A stretch of DNA of 64,000 bases, taken from positions 4,945,730 to 5,009,729 of the forward strand of contig KL647291.1 in the NCBI GenBank assembly GCA_000727475.1, read 5' to 3'. The notes under the pieces are model-generated. The model had not been told where the DNA came from and did no database searches. It worked only from the letters and a program-made list of their open reading frames with translations. The first letter of the stretch is position 1; the number at the start of each line of letters is the position of its first letter. The DNA comes from Sarcocystis neurona. Its lineage: Eukaryota > Apicomplexa > Conoidasida > Eucoccidiorida > Sarcocystidae. Of the stretch, positions 1 to 11,862 are shown piece by piece. A program made the translations under genes and the position numbers.

Positions 1-3000
1 GCTCTGAGTTCTTCTTCTTCTCTCCTGTTCCCCCCCGCTGCTATCGCTCCCCGTCTTCGGAGCTCGTGTTCGGTAGTAGTCTCCAACACCCCGCCGGTTT
101 TGTTTTTGTTAACTAAGACTGGCTCTCTTCCCTTCTTCTTCTTCTTCTTCATCTCCTCTTTGGTCTCTCATTCCGCCTTCTTCCCTTCCGATTTACTTTC
201 CTTCTCCTTTTCCCTTACTCCTTCCTAGTTGCCACAGTACCGAAGTCGCCCTTTTTACGTCGTACAGGGCGATTCTCCTGCGTCGTTCCCGGGAAACTCT
301 ATCTTGTGCTGGGTGTTTCCCTACTGTTTTTTGTCGTTATTTCGTCTCTTCTTGTCTTCTATCTCCGTTGGCCTTTTTTTCCCTCTCTGAGTCTTCCGGT
401 TCTCTTGTGACCTGTGCGCATTCATGCCGACGCCGTCATATGAAATTCTCGGCCTGTCTCTCTCCTAAACCCTCGACGACCGGTGCAACAGCCGACAGGG
501 TCACACCCAGCCTACTGCAGACGTTCACACACAGTAAAATAATATACTGCATGCATGGACACACATGAAACAAATGTAAAGTACGAGAGGTCTTCGACTC
601 CACCCGTCTGCTATGCAAAGAAAAGCAACGTAGACGATACAGCGAACAGAAAAAGGTGACTTCCCGTGTCTACAGAGAGCATCGAAGAAGATTCCTGAAC
701 ACACGCTAGACGACGGCAGACAGCACACTCTGTTCCACTGGCTATGGGGGAGAGAAGAAGACGAACCTTTTAACTTCTGACAGGACAGTAGAACCCGCGA
801 TAGGAAATAATGCCTCACAGAAGGACAACAGACAAGACGCTTCGTCGCCTTGTGAAGACAAAGTACGCGAAAAGGTACGGCTTCTGGTAGTCAGAACGGG
901 AAGATGCAGGAGGCCTATGCAAACGACAAATCAGGAAGAAGGCCATCGAACGCGTGCAGCTACTGGAAAGAACAACACACCTTGCAACACGCAAAACCGC
1001 ACGGGGACGAAAAGCTAGCATGCGTGTTAGACGAGACATGCGACAGAAGACGACGGCTTGAAACAGTCTGGTGAGACGTAGAAAATACCGAGAAGTGCAT
1101 GCCAGAGACGCTGAGTCCGGATGCAGCGGGAAAACACCAAACGGACAGATTGTACGTTGACAGGAGGACGCACGTCTTTGCACACTCCATATCAACGGTG
1201 GACGGCGACTCGTCAGCGGATCATGGCTAGAAGGCAGAAAACTACAATCTAACGCAGAAAAGCAGGACACATGTTGTAAGCCAAGCCGACCCCGACTGAC
1301 GGTCTTTCAAAATATGTCATCCGCCGGCGATACAACCCTCATAGAAGCAATGTAAGAAAGGGCGGAAAAAGTTGTCCTGTCAGGTGTCCGCAAGGAGCAG
1401 ATGTTCACACCAACCACAAACAATGAAGCAGTTGGTGCAAAAAAGCGACTATATATCCAGAGGGAGGCAATGTGTCACTGCGGATTGCACATGGGTATTT
1501 GTGTGGCGGAAGAGGAAATAGGAACGAAGCACAGGGAAGAAGGCAGTCTCCAAAGAACTGTATCACTGTCTCAACATGATAGGGGCAGATGATACAACCC
1601 CACCGCTTAGGAAAACTGAAGCGCTTAGGAACAGTATGTGTCATCGCCGTCTTTGATCACAGGCTTCACGGAAAACCTCATATGCAACCCAAACTCGTCG
1701 ATACGGGGGACTCTGAGGCTACGACAGTAAAGTATGGAGGAAGGGAACAGCTTTCCTGAAGAAGCGACCAATGTGTCAGCGATCTGAGCATTTGGCGGTA
1801 CTGCGGACAAGAAAAAGCAGGAGACTGCATCTTGTGCCTTTTGCACGTGAACGCGGCTACGTTGCATGCATGCGGGTGTTACTGCAGAGAAACTACCAGA
1901 AAGGCATGCTAGTGTCCGCAAGCAAAAAATATATGCATTCTAGTGACGTTGTCTGCTTACTCTGTACGCATGTACAGATGCAGTGTTTTACCTCAAGGAG
2001 TCTACTTCCGCATGTTCACTAGGTTTACGGATGAACGACGAGGAAACAACTGAACAATGCATGGAACATCGGCATTTGCGGAGTAACAGCGACTAAATTT
2101 GCAGTGTTGGGGAACGCGGTACGTAGGTATGTACGTAAAGGACATTAGTGCGCAATAGGGCAGAGGGGGCGCTATTGTAAAGTAACTATGTAATGCTGCG
2201 GATGACACAGGAGACGATACCTACAAGGAAAAATGTAACTAGGCAAACACCGGGGCGGAATTCTCAACTTCCTGCATATTCGTGGCCACACATCAACTGC
2301 GCACATTCCCAGAAGCCAAGCGTATCTTCGAGTGCACCTGCGAAGGAGATATCTTAGTTATAATCTGTAACTGTTCACCTTAAACTGGGGTGGGCCAGCT
2401 GCTGCGTGCAGGTGGTGGCAGATCCACACTGCCGACACTCAGCCGCCGCAGGTAGTCACGCATACGTGCTTGCAAGAAATCAACGATCCCCAGCAGAAAT
2501 CACCAATACTTGGTAGAAGGCAGATTTTGGCTCCCAGAAGACGATGGATGAATGGAAACTGCGACACTTGGGAGAACGAATATGGAGCTGCGTCTCCACC
2601 ACTCGCACATCGTAGACAGCTGGGTTTGACAGGGGGGCTTTGAAATGTAGCTCGGCTTTCCCGTTACGGCCATCTCATATCTGAAAGGTCGGGCTTGTGA
2701 CTGCCCGTCTGTTTACTAATTATCCTCGGGTGCTAGTCCACCTCTTCTACGTGACAGATTCCACACACGGCATACACGGCCAGCGACAGCATTACATGCC
2801 AGGTCGGTGCAGTGCGTACACGGCTTGTTGGGAAAGGCCGCACGCGGCCTTTGTCCCGCCTTTGCAGCTGACAGTAACGTGAAGAGTTATGTCGCGTGAC
2901 CCTTCTAACGTATACACGTGTATGCGTACACCTGTTTAGATTCGCATTTAGAGGGGTACACACGTAAATGTATGCATACGTGTATACGTACGTTCATGGG

Positions 3001-4389
3001 GAAGTGCCTCAGGTATGAGCATTACGTATGGTTTAACGTTAGCGTTCTTCGCAAGTGGTTTCGCAGCTAACAACGGTTGCCGCTGGGAGCTGCATAGCAA
3101 GTGCCTCGACGCACTCGACTTCCCAGAATTCTCTGAGAGTTGAAAAAGGCAGGTGGAGTATCACTCAGTAGCGTTCCACAGGCTTCATCAATGTAGGATG
3201 CACTGGCAGATGGAGGCTTGTCCTTTCTCCCATGCTAGTACGTGTGTGTGCAGCAGCCTCATACACTGTATATAGGTGTTATGTCCGTAATTAATGTTTT
3301 ACAAGGAGCACTTCACCTACTTCATTTGCGTCAAGTGCTCGTACGCATGCGTGTACATCTTTGTGACAGCATAGATATTTGCATACACGTAAATATACGT
3401 GACTGCGTATTTGATTAGGTTATATGTATGTCACACAAACATTGTCTGCACACACCTACTCTAATTCATACTTGGCAGACAGCTGTCTGCGTAGACGCCA
3501 GCAGGGCCCAAAGTCTTCGCACCGGCAAGCTTCACAGGCACTTCTGCATACATAAAGCACACGTATCCCACCTACGCAGTAGACGGCGTTGAATAACTTC
3601 AGTGACGCACAGCGGGGCAAGTTTGCTTGCACCGCGCTCAAGTTCGCCGGAACACCCGCCCTCTGAGATACCCTGCCTTGTACAAGCATTACAGTATTGT
3701 TTCTTCGTAAGACTACAGAGAGGATCTGCGTCCCGGGGCAGTAGAAAACAACCTTTCGGCTTTGTGCATGTGGCCCCATGTCGAAAGGGGTATCGCAGAA
3801 GGAATGGGTTCCACGTTGACCATTTTGAAGACTTTCAGCGATTCACACCCAGCAGGCGCAGGAGAACCAAGGTTTGGACAGTAAAAAAACTCAGTTGCTG
3901 CACCATAGACGCAGTCGCACGTAGCGCTGATGCGCGCAGGTAACAAAAGGCGCATGCCTGCGGTGGCACACCCTCCAAGACGACGGTCCCACGCCTATAC
4001 AATCGTAGCCCTTCGTGCATTGTGTATCTGTGCGTGTAGGTGCGTGCACTTCAGTTTAGAACGTGCACAGACGCACGTGCGGAAACAAATACGCCAGACC
4101 ACGTAGGGACAAGCTACGACCCTACACGTAGAGACGAAGGGGCACGGGAAGAAAATCCGCACGCGAAAACCTTGTTGGTCATCGACGTTCTACTGTCCCG
4201 ACTAAAACACATACTGCGAGATGAATGAGATGCCACCTCCCTTATTAAAGCGTAAGACTTCGGTCGCAAAACTGGTATGCAGGGAGCATATCCAATTTTT
4301 TTTCTTTCTGCCTAAACACAAGACAAGCGACCGTGCCGCTTCGAGGGACCCCGCACAGCTTCACGAGCAAACTCTGCTCTGGGCTGTTT
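1..4389. other. Region without a recognised gene; pyrimidine-rich left edge
   Basis: I see no ORF here with recognisable domains or a convincing exon structure. The first 360 bases are strongly pyrimidine-rich on the + strand, with runs of CTTCTT, TTCTCC and a C7 run. This resembles coccidian untranslated leader or promoter DNA, but no start codon with a credible reading frame follows. From about 2.9 to 3.5 kb the DNA has alternating purine-pyrimidine words (ACGTAT, TACGTG, GTATGC) like those in the introns further on. The region ends at the stop codon of the SRS gene. Confidence 0.5.
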
Positions 4390-5961
4390 TTATTGAAGCA
4401 GGAGGAGAAGGGCGCTTAAAAACACCCCTGCGCCAACAAGGAACGAAGACGACTGCGTGGAGGCACCTGACGCTGTAACTGGGGCGGCAGCGACGTTTGA
4501 CTTCAATGTGATGAAAACGACACATTCTTCGGGCTGGTGTGCTTCTCTTTCTGTCTCCGTGCCCTCGTTGTCATCGTGTTGCTCTGGCGATCCCACGCAT
4601 TTATAACATACCGTTTTATCCTCAGAGGCGCCTAATGCAACAGAGACAACCGTTGCGTCGCCATCCTTTGTGATTTGTGCCTCAGGCACCAGATCCGAGA
4701 TGGGTTTCTTTACTTTCCCACATTTTCCCTCGCCTTCTTCGTAAACGAGGTTGTTTGTCTCTGGTGTCAGCGACATTTGGTTACCGCAGGTGAACGAAAT
4801 CGATTCACCAGCACTCACGCTCAAGTGAAGGTCTGCATTTGTGCACTGGAGTGCAGGTTTTGAACCTGTTTCCTCCTCTTCGGAGGAGCCTGAGTCTTCT
4901 GACGTGTCCAGCTGCTCCTCTATCGTTGTCTTGTCCTGTCTTTCTTCCGCGGGCCCGTCCTGTCGCTGCTGTTGTGCTTCGGTTTGCTGCTGCTCTCCTG
5001 GTCGACTGTTTCGCTGCGCCTCTTGCTCCTCCACTGTTGCCGGAGGTTGCTGTGTGGCATCAGCTTGTGATGGCTGTGAGTCTCCTTCTGACAGTTGTTC
5101 CGCTTGCTGCTGGGGTTGACGCGGTGCGACTCTCTGTGTCGGGCGCTGCGGTCGCGTGTGCTGTTGTGACGACCGCACCTGCGGCGACGGTGGTGGTGAG
5201 ACTTGCTGCAGCCCTTCTGGAGCCTGCTGCTGTGGCGCCTCCTGCTCAGATGTTGGCTCCTGCTTAGATACTTGCTCTAATGCTTCCTGCCCCGGCAGTT
5301 GCTCCTCTGCTGGCAGCTCGTCCTCATTGTTGGTGTCGACAACTGACTCGTCCTTATTGTTGGTGCCGACCACTGTCACAACAACCGAGCAAATCTCATT
5401 CTCGGGCACCTCTCCTTCGCCGGTTGCTCCCATGGCACAAGCCAGGCAGAACTGCTCATTTTCTGCAGGGAGATTTGACACACTTAGAATACGGAAAGCG
5501 CCTGTGTCGTCGACGTTATGGTCCAAAGCTGCTTTCATATCGCCTACCTCAAGGGCCTTAGGACGTCTGCAATCAGCTTCAAATACCTCGCCAACATTGG
5601 GCACGTCGTAAACTGCGAAACCTCCTCTACAGCTCAGCTTAACGTTGTCCTTTGTAGAGCGGATGACGGCGTGCTGTTCCCCAAATGCGTCGCACACCAA
5701 CTCCGTGGGGCGATGTATAGCCGCACTTTCATCAGAGCCCTCAGGCGAAGACAAGGCGCCCGTAAGCTCAGAATCTTCAGCAAGCGGCTTAATTTCTTCA
5801 TGAGTTTCTTCTACTGCCCCTCGGAGAGAGACTTCCTCCGCTGCTACTAGGACTCGTGCAGGCCCACCTGTCCACAACAGAGACACAGCGATGACGCGCG
5901 CAGCTTGGCAGATGCGTCTTCGTGCCACATTAGAGCGGAAAAACATGTAGCGGCTTGACAT
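4390..5961 (-). CDS. SRS (SAG1-related) surface antigen, two SAG domains with a Gln/Glu-rich linker, GPI-anchored
   Basis: Single-exon ORF of 523 residues from an ATG (5961) to TAA (4390). Residues 20-41 form a hydrophobic signal peptide ending in VLVAA. Two SAG domains follow, each with six cysteines: C90, C111, C131, C172, C175, C191 and C373, C392, C414, C452, C455, C480. Each ends in the family's typical pattern (FCLACAMG..ENEICSVVVTV and VCYKCVG..ECVVFITL). Residues about 200-368 form a Gln/Glu/Pro/Ser-rich linker between the domains. The end is a Ser/Ala/Gly stretch followed by a short hydrophobic tail (FLVGAGVFLSALLLLLQ), a typical GPI-attachment signal. SRS proteins coat the zoite surface and act in host-cell attachment and immune interaction; that role is inferred from the family. 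The long linker is unusual, since domains in known SRS proteins are usually close together. No SRS paralogue is visible nearby. Confidence 0.85.
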   Translation of the reverse strand: MSSRYMFFRSNVARRRICQAARVIAVSLLWTGGPARVLVAAEEVSLRGAVEETHEEIKPLAEDSELTGALSSPEGSDESAAIHRPTELVCDAFGEQHAVIRSTKDNVKLSCRGGFAVYDVPNVGEVFEADCRRPKALEVGDMKAALDHNVDDTGAFRILSVSNLPAENEQFCLACAMGATGEGEVPENEICSVVVTVVGTNNKDESVVDTNNEDELPAEEQLPGQEALEQVSKQEPTSEQEAPQQQAPEGLQQVSPPPSPQVRSSQQHTRPQRPTQRVAPRQPQQQAEQLSEGDSQPSQADATQQPPATVEEQEAQRNSRPGEQQQTEAQQQRQDGPAEERQDKTTIEEQLDTSEDSGSSEEEETGSKPALQCTNADLHLSVSAGESISFTCGNQMSLTPETNNLVYEEGEGKCGKVKKPISDLVPEAQITKDGDATVVSVALGASEDKTVCYKCVGSPEQHDDNEGTETEREAHQPEECVVFITLKSNVAAAPVTASGASTQSSSFLVGAGVFLSALLLLLQ

Positions 5962-5987
5962 TTTTGTTGACCGAAAGACAAAGATAC

Positions 5988-5994
5988 TGAGACG
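5988..5994 (+). promoter_or_regulatory. TGAGACG motif upstream of the SRS start
   Basis: TGAGACG lies 27 bases upstream of the SRS start codon, on the opposite strand. It fits the WGAGACG element described in Toxoplasma promoters, which works in either orientation. At this distance it may lie within the 5' leader, and a 7-base match is weak evidence. Confidence 0.2.
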
Positions 5995-8808
5995 CAGAGG
6001 GGAGTCGGAGCCTGATGGACACCTCTCTGAAATGAACTTAGAACACGGTGTCTGCTGCAGTTGTCTCTAATCCCCCGCTGTTACTGGCCGCGCAGCGCGG
6101 CAGAAACCAGAATACTGTTAGAAGTTTTCCTGACCACAGGCGGTGTTGCGTGAAGAGAATGTTACACCACTGCGATTGTCGGATTGTGTCCGTGCCTCGA
6201 GCCTTATATAGAGTTGTCTGGCATTAACAGAGAGTAAACACGCACACTGTATTCAACTTAGAAAAACGGCAGCCCTGCAGACCTTACGCTGCAACTGACG
6301 AGATGATCACAAGCAGGCGTTTTTGAAGCACCTTGCGAGCAAGTCACAATTTTCGACTGGGATACGTGGCCTTTCTGAGAGCGAGGCCGGAGGCACGGAA
6401 TGCATTTGTTGAAAGATAGCTCAGTGGGACTTTGAGGGGAGTGAACTGCTGTCAAAAAGTCAAAATCTGTAGCGGATGCAGAAAAATGTGGCTGGAACAT
6501 AAAAGCAGGTATTAAGTGCCTCATTGGTCTGATGGGCACTCAGGTAGAAAAGTGGATCCCATTAGTAAAGGATGAGCGCGTCAAAAAAGACAGACACTGA
6601 AACTTGTCACGCCGCATGGTAGTGCCGTCTCCTCCCTCGACGCCGATGTCTCCCTGTTGCTGCTGGAGTCTCTGGCACTGCCGCTGGCGGGCCGCATTCG
6701 GTTGCTGCTGTCGGTTGCTATCGTCTGCTGCCGGTGGCAGCAGTCGGCTGCTTTTTGCCGTACAGATCGGTGCACTGTTGGTGCTGCCGTCGGCAGCGCT
6801 GGCTTGGCCACCATTACGGCCGGCGCTGCATTCCTGAATGGCTGTCTTCTTGTCTCTCGCCGGATTCGTGATCCAGTAGCACAAACGTGCAGGTGCACTG
6901 CTGATACTGAAGATGGAAGCGCTAGCGCGATTGGTGCTGCTGCTGCCGCTATCTGTGTTGCTCCTGCGCACCGGTTTGTTGATGGCTCTTATCGTTGGCA
7001 GAAGATCTGACCTGGTGGCCTGAGCACAGCGACAGCATTGCCCTGTTTTTCTAGGCGGATCGCACACCCCTGCTCCGCCTGGGGTACCGCTGCCTCAAAA
7101 GTAACCCTGAGGCACCTATACTGGTAGTTCAGTTCCAGCGCTGCTTCTGAGTTGCGAGCTTCGGTGGTGACGACGAGTGGTGCAAAGACACCTGATCAAT
7201 AAAAGACCCTGCCTCTTTTTCACGTTTCCGTTCCGTGGACTCTATCGGCGTACACGTTTCTGTGCATTCTTAACCACCAGACCGCAAAGATCGGCCAGAT
7301 AGTCCGCGTGCAGGCAGAAGTTAGAGGATATTTTGTAGATGGACCTCCGGGAAGTCTCATGTGCCCCAGCGGAGGGTACGTGTTGACCAGTACAACTCGC
7401 GTGGGTAAGTGGTCGCTTATAGCAGTGCCAGTCTGTTTCTTTTTGAGACCCCAGTTTTAAGGGGCTTCCGCTGAATGTAACTCCATGAGCCACAAGCGCT
7501 CCTCTTAGTCTTCGACTAAACTTAAGTGACAGACATAACGCACTTCCCTTGCTTTCTTATGTGTAAGGTCTACAGCAGTACTGAGGCGGTAGCAACTCGA
7601 CTGAAACAGTCGGCGTGACGCACGAGCGCAACGCAGGCTCAGCTGTCTCCTTTGTGCGACGTTGAAGTCCTTTTTCTCGGCACAGAGTATTTTAGTTTTG
7701 GCATGAAAATCGACAGTATAAATCGCACAGGTATTCTCGACGTTGCGCCGGCGTATGCGCGCCAGACTACCTCTGCCTACGCATCCTGCATGTGTAGGTA
7801 TGTGTAGATGCGTGTACAGTGCGTACGTAGGTCTGATTGTAACGTGCGACCCCAGTGTATCATTCGTGCGTGCCTTAGGAGATCGCGAGCCCGCGGAAGC
7901 ACATGTTCCACGTAGTAGTTAGCGCAATGCTGCGTAGCTGACTTGTTCCGATACACGTGTGTACCAACGACCGTAATACGTATATGTTTACGATACTTCC
8001 CGGCGCCGACTGCGCGTTCACCTTCTCCCGCCCTACTCCATCCAATGTATGAAGTGTAAACTTCCAACGGATGAAACAGTACACAGGTTATTCACAGAGT
8101 ACCTGAGCGTGTGTGCACACAAATTTCGAACTGCACACCACATAAAGCACAGCTGTAGATGTGGGCTCCCCAGGATGTTCAATGTACATATACATGCAGG
8201 ATACGTAGATTCAGACGCAGCTGAACAAACTACGCACGTATCTGTGGATGCAGTTTAGGGCCTTCGTCATGCCGCCGTCGAGCTCTACCTTGCACAACCA
8301 GATTACCGCACTATCGGAAGTCTCACATCCTTTGCACTTCACAACCGTAGTTGCCTGTATATGTCGTTGTGTTCCGAATATCAGTAGTGATGTAATGCGT
8401 ACTATCATTCATCCGTACCTGAAGCAGCCTGAACAAGGAAAATGGAGTCACCTATAGAAGACGATCGCAGGTGATCGGCATTTGTAGGTTACGCTGGCTC
8501 CGGATGCACACCCCCATGCGAGTAATACGTATGAAATGAGGGTGGATATAAGTATTTGTGTGCATGTGTTCCTTCTGTTGTCACACAATTACAAATTGTT
8601 ACGGACGATTCACGCTGAGGGCATACTGCATGACTGAGTACGTGTCGGCAGTCGCACTTGTGCGGAACCTGAACATGAGATACGTCTGCTTAGTCGTCTA
8701 GTGCCTGTGTGAAAACGTTGAAAATAAGAGACGCACGTAGAGATGTACGCATGCCATACGAACTGAAGTTTTTTAGCTCTCAACAAAGTTGTTCTGCCGC
8801 TCACGCAG

Positions 8809-9222
8809 ATGGGGGCGTTGTCAAACCAAACCCCGTGGCAACACCGACCTAATGCAAGCCGGGTAAGGATGAGGACTAAATTGACTGACTTTTTGGGTTT
8901 CTCTGACTTGCATTCGGGTAGGAAGCGTAGCTGTTCTATTTGTTCTCGGCTTCCCTCTGCAAAGACGCGATTCGGCGCCTGTATTGGCTCTGTCCAAAGT
9001 TATTCAGCTGGTATTGTTTCCGCTGAAGCGACTGATGCCGCCGTATTATGTGCGGTGTGCGCTGCCTTTGCAGGGACATTCACTCAGGATATCACAGAAG
9101 CGCTGGAAACCCGGCGGCACCGCAAACTAGCATTCGAAATATGCCGTAAGTGTTTCTCGACAGCAATATTTCTGGCTTTTGAAACGGAAGGTTGTGCACG
9201 TTTCTTTTCTTCCGAAGAGTGA
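8809..9222 (+). CDS. Small hypothetical ORF, function unknown
   Basis: 137 codons from ATG to TGA. The product is Ala-, Ser- and Cys-rich, with a weakly hydrophobic middle section (VLCAVCAAFAGTF). I do not recognise a family, signal peptide or repeat. It may be a chance ORF, because this GC-balanced DNA yields random ORFs of 60-150 codons throughout; the true ATG and the absence of low-complexity sequence are the only points in its favour. Confidence 0.15.
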   Translation: MGALSNQTPWQHRPNASRVRMRTKLTDFLGFSDLHSGRKRSCSICSRLPSAKTRFGACIGSVQSYSAGIVSAEATDAAVLCAVCAAFAGTFTQDITEALETRRHRKLAFEICRKCFSTAIFLAFETEGCARFFSSEE

Positions 9223-9429
9223 CACTTCGAAAGGCAAAGGTGTCATTGGGCAAGCACACCTGCACCATACAAGTACGAGATGCGCGGACACAAAAAAAAC
9301 GCCATTGTCTAGACAAACTTCAGAGGAGCGGTCCCCTGCATACTTGAACCCGCGATTTCCCGGACAGAAGTAGCCTTAACGAGGCCACGCAGACGCAAGA
9401 TAATCTGTTTACTGGAGCACCGACCGTAC

Positions 9430-9459
9430 TATATATATATAGATATATATATATATAAT
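9430..9459. repeat. (TA)n microsatellite
   Basis: Near-uninterrupted TA dinucleotides with one AGA break. It lies in non-coding sequence. Confidence 0.9.
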
Positions 9460-9937
9460 AAAATGTGTAAGGCTCGCGTCGCCGGTGCGAGTAAGGATGC
9501 GTACACGTCAACTGTTAGCGTTCGAAATATGTGCCCATATGCGTGCGTGTGAAACACATGCACCTTCTGCTGACAAAACCGTCTAGACATCATGTTCAGC
9601 GGTGTTAGGTCTTTTGGCTCAATTTTTAAGTGCAGCAAATGGTGCGACGAGAAGTAGCACGTGCTCACATGTGTTAACGAACGTGGGCGTAATACCTGTG
9701 GAACTTTTTTTTTTGCCTTCCTCCGTACTGAGGTTCGTCGCTATATGTTTGTACGACACGGCGACGTCAATGTCACTGCCGCAACTGCGTACGGGCGCTG
9801 CCCACTTGCGGTATTACAACAACATTCGTACAAGAAAGAGCTGCTGATATCGCACGCGCCCGCGCGGGGCACTGCGACAACGACGAGGTAGCAGACGCGT
9901 AGGAATACGAACAGGGTGGCTCTCCCCGTTTGCCACC

Positions 9938-10005
9938 TGTGTGCCGACAGGCGCTAACGTCCACCTTTGTGTGCCGACAGGCGCTCATGTCCACCTTTGT
10001 GTGCC
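9938..10005. repeat. 30-bp tandem repeat, about 2.3 copies
   Basis: The unit begins TGTGTGCCGACAGGCGCT and recurs at 9938 and 9968, with a third partial copy of 8 bases at 9998. The two full copies differ at two positions (AAC versus CAT). The repeat ends just downstream of the stop codon of the minus-strand exon at 10007-10312. Confidence 0.9.
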
Positions 10006-10006
10006 C

Positions 10007-10312
10007 TCACAATTTAACTTGATCCTCTGATTCTGGTCGGCTGTAGCTGTCCGCAGCTGTCGAAAGCAAGCGTTCAAGGTAATTCTGTATTTTCGAGCGC
10101 CCTTTCAAAGCGCTCGCCTGGAGGGGACGCGTCTGCTGTACAGGCTTATGGTAGGACACGAGCTCCACCATTGCTGCTAACAAAAAGTTCACCTTAACCT
10201 TCGTGAGGACCGGCTGGGCCGCCTTGCAAAACGCTTCACTGTAGTCTGCCGTTATGGGGGACAGAGTGAACTTTTTCACGGCTTCACGCTGGAGGTGCTG
10301 GAGCACGAATCT
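10007..10312 (-). CDS. Probable 3'-terminal exon of an unidentified minus-strand gene
   Basis: The exon opens after a strong 3' splice site on the minus strand (a TTTTCTCCCCCCTCCAG tract, exon from 10312) and runs 101 codons to TGA at 10007. The residues are well mixed and not low-complexity, with helical segments (FCKAAQPVLTKVKV, NFLLAAMVELVSYHK, KIQNYLERLLSTAAD). I recognise no family. Upstream exons were not found: the next minus-strand coding sequence is the SEL1L tail, which ends in its own stop at 11863. It could therefore be the end of a separate short gene whose first exons lie between 10.3 and 11.8 kb. Confidence 0.4.
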   Translation of the reverse strand, partial: RFVLQHLQREAVKKFTLSPITADYSEAFCKAAQPVLTKVKVNFLLAAMVELVSYHKPVQQTRPLQASALKGRSKIQNYLERLLSTAADSYSRPESEDQVKL

Positions 10313-11862
10313 CTGGAGGGGGGAGAAAATACTGAGTTGAATAATAGGGTGTGCCTCCGTGTTCTCTGCACCACCACGTTAGAACATGTGTCGTCCAGCT
10401 ACGTTCCGGATGCTGCGGAGTAGCGTCCTCCAGCCTCACACACTGCTGCACTTCTCACACCCATTATTCATCATTCGTGGCTGTCAGCAACCCACTGCGA
10501 CGTGCTGTGACTCTGATCGGTATCCCATATTATTCTAAAACAGAAGATGCATGTGCGCCGGGGTGCTGCCCGCGAGCGCTCGAGCATGCCTGGCGCTACA
10601 GCTACCACTGCTACCTGGTCCCTACGAGGCGCACTCCTCTGCCGTGTCGCAAGCCTTGACAGGCTCCGAAGAACAAAGCGTTCTCCGTCGAGTTGCAGCA
10701 ACAGCCGCGCCACGTGGACTTGATGGGCAGAAAACATCGCAGACTCGACGACACTCCTATATTCTACACTCGCATCTATGCAGTAACATTGCACCAAAAC
10801 TGTTGCTGTTCCTGCTGCTAGGTTTCTGCCGATATGCTGGCGCTGTTGTGCTGATGTGAGCCATGCGCTGCCATCAATATAGGTGTATATACATGTATAT
10901 ATATATATATATATATGTGTTCGATAGTACGTGTGGGTGTGTCAAGGTTCGAGATGTCCACCACCCTGAGTATCTTCTGCAGGCGCGTTTCCGCTGCGGC
11001 CGCGCCGGTGTACGTGTTGCAGCTATCCACGTCGTCTGGGTATAATTACTTGCCGCTTCAGCTGGCTTGCCACGCGCCCTGCTCCACCTCGGACTACTGC
11101 CGGTTATCTACACTTGCAGCTGTCATGTCCATCCGGAACAAGCCTTCTCCCGCACACAGAAGGTATTCACTGGTGCTTCACTTCACACAAACGATGACAT
11201 CTTTTCTTGAAAACACGAGAACAGTGTCGCTTGAGTTGATGATCGACTGCAGGATCAGCTTCACCAGCGGCGGAACTGCAGCTGCAACTGCCGCTCCGCA
11301 GGCACAGTCCCTTACGTACATTGTCTCCTCCCTACACAAGCTCGACCTGTGCAGCATTCTGTAGCTAACCTGTTGCTCTGCTCTTTTCGGTCCCGCTCCT
11401 CCAGTGGGATCATTGGTTCCCTGCTATCCCTTGCGACTCTCGGTGCTAGTCCACATTAGTTTTGTGACCTGCTTGCTCTTGCCCAACGTGTCCGCGCTGC
11501 TTTTGCTGCTGCTCGTTCTGCGCCTCTACGTCCCTTTCTTGCTAGTGCTTTCGCTCATACGTTTTGTCTGGACGTGCTCACGTGCAAGTGGCTGCTCACG
11601 TAGAAGTTCTGACCGCTCGTGGTCGTTCGCCTTTCCACCTAATCGGTCTTTCCGCATCTTGAAGACCGTTGCACGTGCTCCCCACTCCGTAGCTGCTGCT
11701 CCGCAGAATCTCACTTCTGTTCCTCTTGCTGCTGCTACTGCTGTCCTCGGTATCCCCCTGGGCCTGCTGTTCCTGTGGATGCTCTTGGTGGTGCCCAGAA
11801 TCCCGTTGCTCCAGCTGATGCTGCTCATGTTGCTCCCGGTGTTGTGCAGCGTCCTGCTGTCG
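10313..11862. other. Intergenic or intronic stretch between the 10-kb exon and SEL1L
   Basis: Contains a (TA)n tract at 10895-10917 and CTG-rich DNA from 11.48 kb onward. On the minus strand the frame of the SEL1L tail stays Gln-rich for about 80 codons past its stop (QQDAAQHREQHEQHQLEQ), so coding-like composition continues beyond the annotated end. No other gene is recognised. Confidence 0.5.

Larger units (their letters stand above)
5995..10006. other. Region without a recognised gene
   Basis: No recognisable domain or consistent exon chain. A CTG/CAG-rich patch at 6.6-7.0 kb encodes a Gln/Ala/Ser-rich minus-strand ORF (6540-7067) that has no ATG at its 5' end and no known motif. A 137-codon + strand ORF with a true ATG lies at 8809-9222; it is listed separately. 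A short (TA)n tract is near 9.43 kb and a 30-bp tandem repeat near 9.94 kb. Confidence 0.45.

Noticed and set aside
4839..5611. Ser/Cys- and Ala/Val-rich + strand ORFs opposite the SRS gene.
   Set aside because: They are shadows of the CAG-coded Gln/Glu linker on the other strand.
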